A stretch of 46,182 nt of DNA, from NCBI GenBank assembly GCA_021809185.1, contig JAKBAI010000013.1:1-46182 (forward strand), written 5' to 3'. A program made the translations under genes and the position numbers. The DNA comes from Planctomycetota bacterium (GTDB lineage: Bacteria; Planctomycetota; Planctomycetia; Gemmatales; Gemmataceae). This document shows positions 27,419 through 35,706 of this stretch, piece after piece. The notes beneath the pieces are model-generated. The model was not told the origin of the DNA. It did no database searches and saw nothing but the letters and a program-made list of their open reading frames with translations. Every line of letters begins with the position of its first letter. The stretch's first letter is position 1.

Positions 27419-27493
27419 AGAGGCAGATTCTCTAGAGGCAGATTCTCTAGAGACAGATTCTTTAGAGGCAAATTCTCTAGAGGCAAATTCTCA
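27419..27493. repeat. Five-copy 15-bp tandem repeat
   Basis: Units at 27419, 27434, 27449, 27464 and 27479, consensus AGAGGCAGATTCTCT with one to three differences per unit. A sixth degenerate unit may follow at 27494-27508. Each unit is nearly self-complementary at its ends (AGAG...CTCT). On the minus strand it reads as repeating NLPLE. Confidence 0.9.
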
Positions 27494-27878
27494 AAAGATA
27501 GAATCTTTGAATAAGCATAGAAATTCCTCAAACTTCGATTCAGAGTGAGGAATAGCTGAATTTTGAATTCTGAATTCATAAGGCGAAACTCTTCGAATTC
27601 GATACTCTTTGGAGAATGAGAGATCGTTCTTGCTGCCAAGGTTCAAGATTTAATTTATTTTAACCGATAGAATAATCGAATTGCAAGAACCAATCTTCTT
27701 TCTTTCCCATTTTTCTTCACTTTTTCTTAGTTCCAATAACTTTCCCCTAGTTTTCTTTGCGATTTGGGTGATTTCGAGGGATTTCATTCTCATAATACAA
27801 TAATCAAGTTTTGAGTTAAATATAAGAAATGGGACAATCTGTTTCAGATTAACCGATCTTGGGAGAAAAGAGAAAAAT

Positions 27879-27909
27879 AATCCAATTAAGATTTTATCTT
27901 AATTGGATT
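27879..27909. other. AT-rich perfect hairpin
   Basis: 14-bp arms 27879-27892 and 27896-27909 with a TTT loop. T-rich sequence follows on the minus strand, but no minus-strand gene lies upstream of it. It is 307 bp before glgC on the plus strand. Confidence 0.5.
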
Positions 27910-28215
27910 TTCACCTCCCGATATTCCTCGTTATGACAATTTAATATTTGAACCCTAAATGGGGTATGCTCATTGAGGAAATAATTAAATCCTATTCTGA
28001 TCCAAGTCAGATTTCCAAAAAAATTATACGATTCACTCTAGATTTGATTTTTTCAAAGCTTAAACTAAATGAAAATTAATTATAATTGAACTACCGAAAT
28101 TACAATAATCCGAACAGGGTTTAGATATTAGCAACAGATCAACTAAGTTCTATTTTTGTGTGATAATATTAATTATATCGCGTTCCATCTAAACCAAATG
28201 AAATGAGGTCTCTCC

Positions 28216-29496
28216 ATGAGAAACGTATTAAGTCTAATTCTTGGTGGAGGTCGAGGAGCTCGACTTTTCCCGCTAACAAAATTGCGAAGTAAACCGGCAG
28301 TACCTGTTGCGGGGAAATACCGATTAATCGATATACCGATCAGCAATTGTATCAATAGTGGTATGAATCGGATTTATGTTTTAACTCAATTCCTGAGTGT
28401 AAGTTTACATAAACATATTACGAATTCCTTCAAATTTGATATTTTTGGTCGAGGGTTTGTTGAGATCCTCGCCGCGCAACAAACTTTGGTCGGTTCGAGC
28501 TGGTATCAAGGTACCGCAGATGCGGTTCGGCAGAATCGGCGTCAAATCGAAGAAGATTCAGCAACCGATATTCTCATTTTGGCAGGTGATCAACTCTATC
28601 GAATGGATTTCCGAGAGTTATTTCAAACACATAAAGATAGCAATGCCGATGTGACTCTCGCAGTTATTCCACGTCATGAAAGCGAAGTTTCGGGATTAGG
28701 CGTTTTACGAGCAGATGAGAAAGGCAGAGTCATCGACTTTTGTGAGAAACCAAAAACGAAAGAGGCACGCGATCCCTATTTCATGCCCGCATCTTGGATG
28801 GAATCAAGAAATATCCCCTGTAACCAGCGGCATTTTTTGGCGAACATGGGCATTTATATCTTCAAAAAAGAATCATTGCTAGAAATGCTCAATAGTGCTC
28901 ACGATGATTTTGGATCCCAGATTTTTCCATCCGCAGTTAAAGATATTCATATCCATACTCATTTATTTGATGGTTATTGGGAAGATCTCGGTACTATTAA
29001 ATCTTATCACGATTCCGCGCTCGCTCTCGCCAGTGACAATCCCCCGTTTAATTTTCATGAACCCGATGGGGTAATTTATACACGGACCCGATTTTTACCT
29101 GCTGCTCGAATTGTTCAAGCAAATCTCAACCAGAGTTTGGTGAGCGATGGTTGCGTTGTCCTCTCCGGTACTAAAATTGAAAAGTCCTTGTTGGGTGTTC
29201 GTTCCCGAGTTGGGAGAAATTGCTTCTTGCGCGAAACGGTTATGATTGGTGCGGATCGATTCGAAACCGATGCAGAACGAGCCAACAACGATAAGAAAAA
29301 AATCCCCAATTTAAATATTGGCGATAATACAATCATTGAAAGAGCAATCTTAGACAAAGACTGCCGAATCGGAAACAACGTGAAAATTACGAATCAAGAC
29401 CATATTACGGAATTCGAGTGCGAAGCATATTCGATTCGGGATGGAATTGTTGTTGTACCTCGTGGTTCTATAATCCCTGATGGGACCATTATTTAG
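28216..29496 (+). CDS. glgC: Glucose-1-phosphate adenylyltransferase
   Basis: Makes ADP-glucose from ATP and glucose-1-phosphate, the committed step of bacterial glycogen synthesis. The 426 residues match the family. The nucleotidyl-transferase loop GGGRGARLFPLT is at 10-21, WYQGTADAVRQ at 96-106, GDQLYRMD at 124-131, FCEKPK at 175-180 and GYWEDLGT near 255. A left-handed beta-helix C-terminal domain follows (GDNTIIERAILDKDCRIG). The ATG has a GAGG site about 9 bases upstream. No other glycogen gene is nearby; a terminator hairpin follows. Confidence 0.96.
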   Translation: MRNVLSLILGGGRGARLFPLTKLRSKPAVPVAGKYRLIDIPISNCINSGMNRIYVLTQFLSVSLHKHITNSFKFDIFGRGFVEILAAQQTLVGSSWYQGTADAVRQNRRQIEEDSATDILILAGDQLYRMDFRELFQTHKDSNADVTLAVIPRHESEVSGLGVLRADEKGRVIDFCEKPKTKEARDPYFMPASWMESRNIPCNQRHFLANMGIYIFKKESLLEMLNSAHDDFGSQIFPSAVKDIHIHTHLFDGYWEDLGTIKSYHDSALALASDNPPFNFHEPDGVIYTRTRFLPAARIVQANLNQSLVSDGCVVLSGTKIEKSLLGVRSRVGRNCFLRETVMIGADRFETDAERANNDKKKIPNLNIGDNTIIERAILDKDCRIGNNVKITNQDHITEFECEAYSIRDGIVVVPRGSIIPDGTII

Positions 29497-29555
29497 TTCT
29501 TATATCATTTAGTTCTTCTTTTATTTAGATCTTATGTCATTTAGATCCTTTACAT

Positions 29556-29614
29556 AAAACACGAAATTGAACGGGAATTTGAAACTATCTCCTTTGAAAT
29601 TTTCGTGTTTTTAT
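29556..29614 (+). terminator. Terminator downstream of glgC
   Basis: 11-bp perfect arms 29556-29566 and 29601-29611 ending in a T-run, with a 34-nt intervening sequence. It begins 60 bases after the glgC stop. Confidence 0.6.
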
Positions 29615-29907
29615 CATTAATCAAATCAAACTTTCTAAGCGAACGAGTCTTGTCGAGATAATCGTATAATCGCTTAGACTATCTTGATGAAGAATGATTT
29701 CTTACCAGAATTTATATCAGTTATGATAGGTCTGATCTTTAGAATTCTAAACAGAACTTAAGAGAATCCCCAACAATTAGGGATGTGAAATATGAGGGAT
29801 GTCAAAAAATTTCTCGTTTAAATTTTGAGAAATGAAATAAGATATCAACAATCGAAGAAAATCTAAGAAAAAGAATTTTGAAACTAAAAATATTATTCAA
29901 AAGAGCT

Positions 29908-29982
29908 GGATTGGGAATGAAAGGCAATCGTTTTTATCCCAATCCTTTTTTATTTCCTATACACTTCAAGGTATAGGAAATA
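29908..29982. other. Tandem hairpins with T-run between them
   Basis: Hairpin 1 has 9-bp arms 29908-29916/29937-29945 and is followed on the plus strand by six T. Hairpin 2 has 12-bp arms 29951-29962/29971-29982 with an 8-nt loop, 29 bases from the cytochrome gene stop. They may terminate the minus-strand cytochrome transcript and any plus-strand read-through. Confidence 0.55.
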
Positions 29983-30010
29983 AAAAACCGTTCGATGAGG
30001 GGATAAGCTA

Positions 30011-30772
30011 TTATTCTTTGAAGATATTGTGACAAGCGGTACAGGTACCATCTAATTTAAGAAAGGCACTCTGTAACTTTTTTCCACCCGAAGGGATATT
30101 CGTCATAACTTCTCCAGCAGCTCCACTCATATCTTTACAGAACTGAACCCAAGCCGCTTTCGTTTTCTTTCCACCAAGGAAACCAGAATCTGGTTCCATA
30201 GTCATCATCAGATCTGCTGTAATCTTGACGCGAAGAGCAATATCTTGTGCTGGTACTTTAGCAGCAGATTTCGAAGCCGATCGAATATCTGCTTCCATAT
30301 TTAACCCACCGGATACAGTTTTTACATATTGGGACATCAGGGTATCGACATCTAATTTCGACAATTTTACCAACTCCCCAGCTTTATAAGAGGCAGTTGA
30401 GGCTTTTCCAGGATTTAACAGAGTTTTGGCTATCTTATCTGCGTTTGCATATTTTTTGGCAGAAACATCTTTGGAAACAGCCAAAGCCGCTTCGCGAATG
30501 GCTATTAAGCTAGCCTCTTTTTTACCTGATGTTAGCAGATGTTCGGCATAAGCGGCGATCATTACCGAACCACATTTGATTCTTTTAATTGCTTTTTTCT
30601 CAGGCTGACCATTCTTTAAGAGACCAATAATTCGTTCGGAATCTTTTTTGATTAATTCCGTTAGGCCACCTTCTTCACTATCGGCAGCAAAGCTGATTTT
30701 GTGCTGAATAGTCACAAAAAGCGAAAAAATAAAACCAAGACCGATCAATCGACGAATCGCTTTTCCGCGCAT
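30011..30772 (-). CDS. Exported class II-like c-type cytochrome (C-terminal CxxCH)
   Basis: 253 residues with a signal peptide (about 1-29, cleavage near SFAAD). Most of the protein is predicted helical, and a single heme-attachment motif, CTACH, is at residues 244-248, five residues from the end. A C-terminal heme motif on a helical bundle is the hallmark of class II (cytochrome c' / c556-like) cytochromes, as opposed to class I with an N-terminal motif. At 253 residues it is about twice the usual length, so it may hold two bundle domains, only one with heme. It would act in the periplasm as an electron carrier or gas binder; which one is unknown. The ATG has a GGGAG site about 7 bases upstream. 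Confidence 0.8.
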   Translation of the reverse strand: MRGKAIRRLIGLGFIFSLFVTIQHKISFAADSEEGGLTELIKKDSERIIGLLKNGQPEKKAIKRIKCGSVMIAAYAEHLLTSGKKEASLIAIREAALAVSKDVSAKKYANADKIAKTLLNPGKASTASYKAGELVKLSKLDVDTLMSQYVKTVSGGLNMEADIRSASKSAAKVPAQDIALRVKITADLMMTMEPDSGFLGGKKTKAAWVQFCKDMSGAAGEVMTNIPSGGKKLQSAFLKLDGTCTACHNIFKE

Positions 30773-31706
30773 ATTTTAGCTCCCATGATTTTGATTAAAT
30801 ATATCGATCTAAACTCGAATTTATCCGATGGTTAGATTGGAGAGGTCATGACTCTTCCAAGAATTATCATAGCGCTAGAAACGATTTGAGCAAGATGGCG
30901 AAAAGAAGTTTCCTGAAGAAAATGCGGGTTATTGATTTGGAAAAAAATTCGGAATCTTCCTCAGAATTCGCTGGACAGAAATGAGACCATCGATTATGTA
31001 CCTGCCTCATCAATGAGAAAGCTGAAAAGGTCTTGGGGGAAATAAGAAAAAAGAAATAGGATCAAACCGAAAGGAACGCAAAACAGAGGAATAGCACTGG
31101 AATTATTACAAACAGATCCGAAGGGATATGAGTATAATTTACAATTGCAAATTCAAACTGTTTAGCGGCTACCCTTTTACCAGTTTTATTAGTCTCTCAA
31201 CCTGCGAGAACTATGTCTTTTGGGGAAAAGGCATAGGCTCAAAGGTGACCAAGATATGGTAAAAGATAAGAGAAATATCAAAAGATCCAAATAAATAAAT
31301 TTCCGATTTCAAATAACTCCAAAAAAGACTTCAGATGTTCTTTGTTGATTACCGAAGAAGGGGAATGGATCGTCCTATTAGGGACAATTCCAGATGGGGT
31401 ACGGTTGAAACCGACCTGGCAGGAAACTTTTGCAAGTACGAAATGTAGATCATCAAGTAATGGATTGAAAGACTAGAACAGGGGAGTTCTCTGTCTTGCA
31501 AAAACAATGAAACAAGTTGGTATTAAAGATTGAATCAGCAATATCGATTCGTTTCAGGGGTGGATCTAGTTCGCATTTGATAAGGTTCCAGAAAACAAAT
31601 TTCTGTAAACCATTTGGGGGGATCAATGGATTGTTCCATTGAAACAGATCGGTTTTGAGATTTGTTTTCAAAAACCAGGTTCCACCGTACGGCAGGGAGG
31701 AACCCG
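30773..31706. other. Long purine-rich spacer upstream of the sigma-factor gene
   Basis: 934 bp between divergent genes. From about 30880 to 31500 the plus strand is strikingly purine-rich, unlike the other spacers. It contains a multi-stem foldable element (31174-31265) and a short frame with protein-like composition (31270-31476). No complete gene is supported. Motifs of tmRNA, RNase P RNA, SRP RNA and common riboswitches were looked for by eye and not found. Confidence 0.55.
31174..31265. ncRNA. Candidate structured RNA element
   Basis: A closing stem of 9 perfect base pairs (31174-31182 with 31257-31265) encloses two internal hairpins: a 4-bp stem 31195-31198/31206-31209, and an 11-bp stem 31211-31221/31226-31236 (one G-U pair) with a GGGG loop. 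This makes a three-way-junction-like fold. It is not a class I recognise. It lies 440 bp upstream of the sigma-factor start. Confidence 0.35.
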
Positions 31707-32483
31707 ATGGTATCAAAAACTACTATCGATATAATGCAGGTTTGGCGCGATTTTCGTGAAAATCCGACCGAAGAATTAAGGAATATCCTGTTAGAAAATT
31801 ACCATCCTCTGGTACGAAGGATAGCCGAAAGGATTCGATCAAGACTACCAGATGGGGTGGAACTGGATGATTTAATTAGTGCAGGTACTTTTGGATTGAT
31901 GGATGCCATCGAGGCATTTGATCTGGAACGCAAAGTTAAATTTGAGACCTATTGCGTATCTCGAATCCGGGGGGCGATGTTAGATGAATTGAGAAATATG
32001 GATTGGGTGCCCCGATTGGTCCGTTCCAAAGCAACCAAAATGGAAGCAGCTCGTAAAGAACTAGAGATCTCTCATGGCCGACCGGCACGCCCAGAAGAAT
32101 TAGCGGATAAACTAGGGGTGCCAATCGATGAAATCGATTCATGGATTGGAGAAGCTACCGCTGTCAATCTGGTCTCTCTTAACAAAAAATGGTTCGAGAC
32201 TGATAGCTATAAAGATGTTCGAGAGATTGATATTCTTGAAGATAAACGCGCTGAAGATCCAACCCATCGGCTGCAAAATGGAGATCTCATGCGATTGATT
32301 ACTCGAGGTCTTAATCGCAATGAACGGCTGATTATGATTCTCTATTATTACGAAGATTTGACGATGAAGGAAATTGGTAGCACTCTGGACCTGAGTGAGT
32401 CGAGAGTTAGTCAGATGCACTCCAGTATCGTTAATCGTTTGCAGAATCAGCTCGCAAAACGCAGACCAGAATTCCAACTTTAA
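31707..32483 (+). CDS. Sigma-70 family RNA polymerase sigma factor, FliA/WhiG type
   Basis: The start is the ATG at 31707 with a GGAGG site 6 bases upstream; the frame is open to a TTG 15 codons earlier. It has 258 residues with sigma regions in order: region 2 (about 20-95, DDLISAGTFGLMDAIEAFD and RGAMLDELRNMDWVPR), region 3 (about 96-170), and region 4 (about 200-255, LTMKEIGSTLDLSESRVSQ helix-turn-helix). The MLDELR..DWVPR segment is typical of the FliA/WhiG group, which directs RNA polymerase to flagellar or developmental promoters. No flagellar gene lies nearby, so the regulon cannot be deduced. A response regulator gene follows 195 bp downstream after a terminator. Confidence 0.93.
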   Translation: MVSKTTIDIMQVWRDFRENPTEELRNILLENYHPLVRRIAERIRSRLPDGVELDDLISAGTFGLMDAIEAFDLERKVKFETYCVSRIRGAMLDELRNMDWVPRLVRSKATKMEAARKELEISHGRPARPEELADKLGVPIDEIDSWIGEATAVNLVSLNKKWFETDSYKDVREIDILEDKRAEDPTHRLQNGDLMRLITRGLNRNERLIMILYYYEDLTMKEIGSTLDLSESRVSQMHSSIVNRLQNQLAKRRPEFQL

Positions 32484-32528
32484 GTTCTTTTCTCTATTAC
32501 TTTGACTATTATTTGTTTTTCTCTTAAT

Positions 32529-32559
32529 AAACTCCGGGCCAAAACCTGGAGTTTTTATT
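32529..32559 (+). terminator. Intrinsic terminator of the sigma-factor gene
   Basis: 10-bp arms 32529-32538 and 32545-32554 (one G-T pair), 6-nt loop, followed by a T-run. Confidence 0.85.
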
Positions 32560-32678
32560 CTTTTCGGATTTATTTGCTCTTATCGCTTTAAATGTTGTTC
32601 AGATTTATTCTCAATTCATAAAATAGACCTTCAGGAAAACATAAATAAGAAATTATGGTTGAAATTTCGGAGTAAATA

Positions 32679-33128
32679 ATGTCTATTGTGATCGAGCCAG
32701 GAAAAATTGTCCTTTCTGACGACCATCCGCAAGGTTTGGAATTGCTGGAAGCATACCTTTCTGATACCCCATTAGAAATTCGAACCGCTCATCACGGCGA
32801 AGAGACGCTCCAATTAGTGAACGAGTGGCTACCAGATATCGTGCTTTTGGATGTGATGATGCCCAAAATAAGTGGATTTGAAGTTTGCCGCCAATTACGT
32901 CAAAATTCGAAAACTCAGTCCTTAGGAATATTAATGATCACAGCTCTCAGTGGACTAAATGATGTCGATCGAGCGGTCGATGTTGGCGCTGACGATTTTC
33001 TCACAAAACCGATTAACAAATATGAACTTTTAATTCGAATAAAAAGCTTGCAAAATTGTAAAACTTTACCTTTGGGTTTACCGCGAGCAATTCGTTATAT
33101 TGAAGGTGTTCAACAAAATAGCCGTTGA
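32679..33128 (+). CDS. Single-domain response regulator
   Basis: 149 residues, almost entirely a CheY-like receiver domain. All key positions are present: acidic pair Asp14-Asp15, phospho-acceptor Asp58 in LPDIVLLDVMMP, Thr88 in MITAL, and Lys110 in TKP. There is no output domain; the roughly 20-residue tail has no recognisable motif, so it probably acts by protein-protein contact, as in CheY or Spo0F. No histidine kinase is adjacent, so its partner is unknown. The ATG has a GGAG site. Confidence 0.93.
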   Translation: MSIVIEPGKIVLSDDHPQGLELLEAYLSDTPLEIRTAHHGEETLQLVNEWLPDIVLLDVMMPKISGFEVCRQLRQNSKTQSLGILMITALSGLNDVDRAVDVGADDFLTKPINKYELLIRIKSLQNCKTLPLGLPRAIRYIEGVQQNSR

Positions 33129-33215
33129 CTTAGATTTGATTTCTTTTTCTCGAAATCATCCCTCTTCAATCTGTTTCATTATACTGTTTCATTCTTTTTT
33201 CTTTCGATCTTTTCA

Positions 33216-34454
33216 ATGAACACTATTAGCACCAATCTTTCTGAATCTCAAGATCAAGGCCCATCTCTTTCCCCAAAACAGATTGTTCTGCGTTCTGGGA
33301 AAGTGAAGCCTTTTTACTCTCATCATCCCTGGGTTTATCCTAAGGCGATTGACAAAATACTTGGTTCACCAAAATTAGGAGACGAAATCGATCTACTTTG
33401 TCCAAAAGGGCGTTGGTTAGGTCGCGGCCTCTGGGATGATCAAAGTCGAATTCGGGCCAGACTTTATTCATGGAACCCAAACGAGAACCTCGATCGAAAC
33501 TTCTGGAAAAGAAGGATCTCGCAAGCGATCGAGCTGCGCAAAATGTTAAAACTTCTTCATCCTAACACCGGATGCCGCTTAATTTGTAGCGAGGGTGATC
33601 TGATTTCTGGATTGACCGTCGATCGCTATGGAAATTCATTAGTGGCTCATATTTCTTCCCTTCCATTATTTCATCGCCGCGACCTATTTTGTCAATTGTT
33701 ATCAGAAATTCTTGAACCCGATCAAATTTATGTCCGTTTAGATAAAGAAATCTCCAAGGAAATTGGAACCAGCGACCATTTGATTCTTTGGAGCGGAACC
33801 GATCGAGAAACCTTATCGATCGAAGAGAATGGGATCCTTTTTCAAGTTCAGATTAGAACGGGGCAAAAAACCGGTTTTTTTCTGGATCAACGTGAGAACC
33901 GTGCCCTTGTTTCACAATTATCTTATGGCAAAAAAGTTTTGGATTGCTTTTGTTATACGGGGGGATTTAGTTTATCAGCTGCGAAAGGGGGAGCAACTTC
34001 CGTTTTGGGGATCGATAGTTCTACCACAGCAATTGAATTAGCTAGAACAAATGCGAGGATCAATAACTTTCATCAGATTGATTTTCAAAAATCGGATTGT
34101 TTTACCAAACTGAATGAATTGATCGCGAAAGGAGAACGATTTGATTTAATCATCCAAGATCCACCAAAATTTTCTCACTCGAGAGATTCGATACAATCAG
34201 CTTTGAATGGTTATCGGCGATTATATTCTCTTGGATTATCTCTTTTACAAGATCACGGGCTGTTCATTGTCTTTTGTTGTACTGGCAATATTCAGGAATC
34301 GATGATCGAAGAGGTGTTAATGCTGGCCGCTCGAGAAGCAAAACGTGACTTACGAATTTTATATCGTCTGGGACCTACAGCGGATCATCCTGTTTTTCTA
34401 GGTTGCCCAGAAAATCGCTATCTCAAAGGATTTGTCTGTCAAGACATGAAATAA
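33216..34454 (+). CDS. Class I SAM-dependent methyltransferase, RlmI-like
   Basis: 412 residues with the RlmI/YccW layout: an N-terminal PUA domain (about 22-95, HHPWVYPKAI), a middle segment, and a C-terminal Rossmann methyltransferase with the SAM loop VLDCFCYTGG at 241-250 and the catalytic-site QDPPKF at 314-319. GQKTGFFLDQR at 216-226 is a hallmark of the family. E. coli RlmI makes m5C1962 in 23S rRNA; this protein probably modifies rRNA, but the exact position is not shown by sequence. The ATG at 33216 has no clear ribosome binding site, and an N-terminal extension of about 20 residues precedes the PUA domain. The gene stands 87 bp after the response regulator. Confidence 0.92.
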   Translation: MNTISTNLSESQDQGPSLSPKQIVLRSGKVKPFYSHHPWVYPKAIDKILGSPKLGDEIDLLCPKGRWLGRGLWDDQSRIRARLYSWNPNENLDRNFWKRRISQAIELRKMLKLLHPNTGCRLICSEGDLISGLTVDRYGNSLVAHISSLPLFHRRDLFCQLLSEILEPDQIYVRLDKEISKEIGTSDHLILWSGTDRETLSIEENGILFQVQIRTGQKTGFFLDQRENRALVSQLSYGKKVLDCFCYTGGFSLSAAKGGATSVLGIDSSTTAIELARTNARINNFHQIDFQKSDCFTKLNELIAKGERFDLIIQDPPKFSHSRDSIQSALNGYRRLYSLGLSLLQDHGLFIVFCCTGNIQESMIEEVLMLAAREAKRDLRILYRLGPTADHPVFLGCPENRYLKGFVCQDMK

Positions 34455-34578
34455 TTTGACTATTTAATTTTTTTTGATTTTGTTGAAACAATTATTTTCA
34501 AAAAGAGGTAGCACTAGGATTATAAAATCCATAGAAAGACCCTGATAAAATCTTGGTTCAAGAAAGGAATTAAAAAGT

Positions 34579-35607
34579 ATGAAAATTTCGCGTTACTTGC
34601 CAAAATCGAATAATTTGGCATTAACTAAATCGACAAACCGCTCTTTTAGTAAGAAACTGGGGATTTTGCTTGCTATTTTTGCGCTTGGCATTATTCAACT
34701 CTCCCCATCCCGACTTTTAGCTGGCGACGAAGTTGAATCATTTTTCCCAAAAGATAATGACGTCTTTATTCACATTAATATCGATGCCCTTTTAGCATCT
34801 GATCTGTGTAAAGATTATGCGATGACCATGATTAAAGATGCTTTGGGCAAAAAAGAGGTTAAGGATATTACCTCCATGTTGGGAATCGACCCATTGAAAG
34901 ATCTAAATCACATTTATATGGTGGCTCCATTCGATCCTACCAACTCCGATCCCAAAGGGACTATTCTGTTAAAAGGGAACTTTGATGTAAACAAGATTAA
35001 TGGTTCCCTCGAAAAAATTGCCAAAAAAGATGAAACGTTTACCGTTCAAAAAATTGGTGATAAATCAGGCTTCAAAATTATGGTTCCCAATTCCCCTGTA
35101 CCGCTCTACGGTGCCCTACTCGATAGTAAATATTTGATTCTTGCTTCAGATAAGAACATTGTCGCAGATGGTTTTGCTGCTGCATCTGGCACCAAAAAAT
35201 CAGTTCTGAATCCAAAACTTCTCGCTCTGGTCAAAAAATTAGATCCTAAAGCTGCTTTCTCGTTTACCGGTTATTTAACAGGTAAACTGGATAAACTTCC
35301 TATTCCTACTGGGGATGCAACCAAAGATCTTGATAAGATTGAATCCCTTACTCTTGAATTTAGTCTGGAAAAAGGGGCAAAATTGTCGGGAAATCTGGTT
35401 ACAACAGATAGCAAGGTTGCCAAAAATTATCATGAACAAGTATCAAGCTTATTCCAAGCGGCTCCACTACTTCTGGGCAGTAATCCTGCAATGAAACCCG
35501 TCATCGAGGTTTTGAAAAAGAGCGCACCTAAACTGGAAGACAAAACGATCTTTCTAAATTTTGAAATTTCAAATAGCCAAATCAAATCAATCATTGGCAA
35601 AGAATAA
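34579..35607 (+). CDS. Exported planctomycete-type protein of unknown function
   Basis: 342 residues. A basic N-terminus is followed by a hydrophobic stretch (about 27-45) and a cleavage-like region at LLAGDE, so it is probably exported. The mature part is a mixed alpha/beta protein beginning FFPKDNDVFIHINIDALLAS. It lacks cysteine clusters and known catalytic motifs. The DVFIHIN..LL beginning is reminiscent of other planctomycete secreted proteins, but I cannot name the family. The start has an AAAGGA site; an intrinsic terminator follows 31 bases after the stop, so it is a monocistronic unit. Confidence 0.8.
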   Translation: MKISRYLPKSNNLALTKSTNRSFSKKLGILLAIFALGIIQLSPSRLLAGDEVESFFPKDNDVFIHINIDALLASDLCKDYAMTMIKDALGKKEVKDITSMLGIDPLKDLNHIYMVAPFDPTNSDPKGTILLKGNFDVNKINGSLEKIAKKDETFTVQKIGDKSGFKIMVPNSPVPLYGALLDSKYLILASDKNIVADGFAAASGTKKSVLNPKLLALVKKLDPKAAFSFTGYLTGKLDKLPIPTGDATKDLDKIESLTLEFSLEKGAKLSGNLVTTDSKVAKNYHEQVSSLFQAAPLLLGSNPAMKPVIEVLKKSAPKLEDKTIFLNFEISNSQIKSIIGKE

Positions 35608-35638
35608 ATGAACCGCAACTAAGAAATAATTTATTTAT

Positions 35639-35675
35639 AAGCGATGGCGTTTGGATTAAACGCTATCGCTTTTTT
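35639..35675 (+). terminator. Intrinsic terminator of the exported-protein gene
   Basis: 14-bp arms 35639-35652 and 35658-35671 (one G-T pair), 5-nt loop, T-run to 35675. Confidence 0.9.
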
Positions 35676-35706
35676 GTTTGAAAAATGAATTCGACTAGAT
35701 TGGTGA

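Larger units (their letters stand above)
27333..28215. other. Long spacer between HNH and glgC genes
   Basis: 883 bp between divergent genes. It contains a 15-bp tandem repeat (27419-27493) and a 14-bp-arm hairpin (27879-27909). An 86-codon minus-strand frame (27379-27639) reads through the repeat as NLPLE-type units but has only a TTG start and no ribosome binding site, so it was not called. Confidence 0.5.
29497..30010. other. Spacer between convergent glgC and cytochrome genes
   Basis: 514 bp. It holds the glgC terminator at 29556-29611 and two further hairpins at 29908-29945 and 29951-29982. No ORF is supported. Confidence 0.5.

Noticed and set aside
27379-27639. 86-codon minus-strand frame with NLPLE repeats
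   Set aside because: Only a TTG start and no ribosome binding site; the repetitive peptide follows directly from a 15-bp tandem repeat. Kept as a repeat rather than a gene.
31141-31450. Possible known riboswitch, 6S, tmRNA or RNase P RNA in the sigma-factor gap
   Set aside because: The conserved cores of these RNAs were looked for by eye and not found; only generic stems remain.
31453-31716. 87-codon minus-strand frame upstream of the sigma-factor gene
   Set aside because: Overlaps the sigma-factor ribosome binding site on the opposite strand and shows no protein-like motif.
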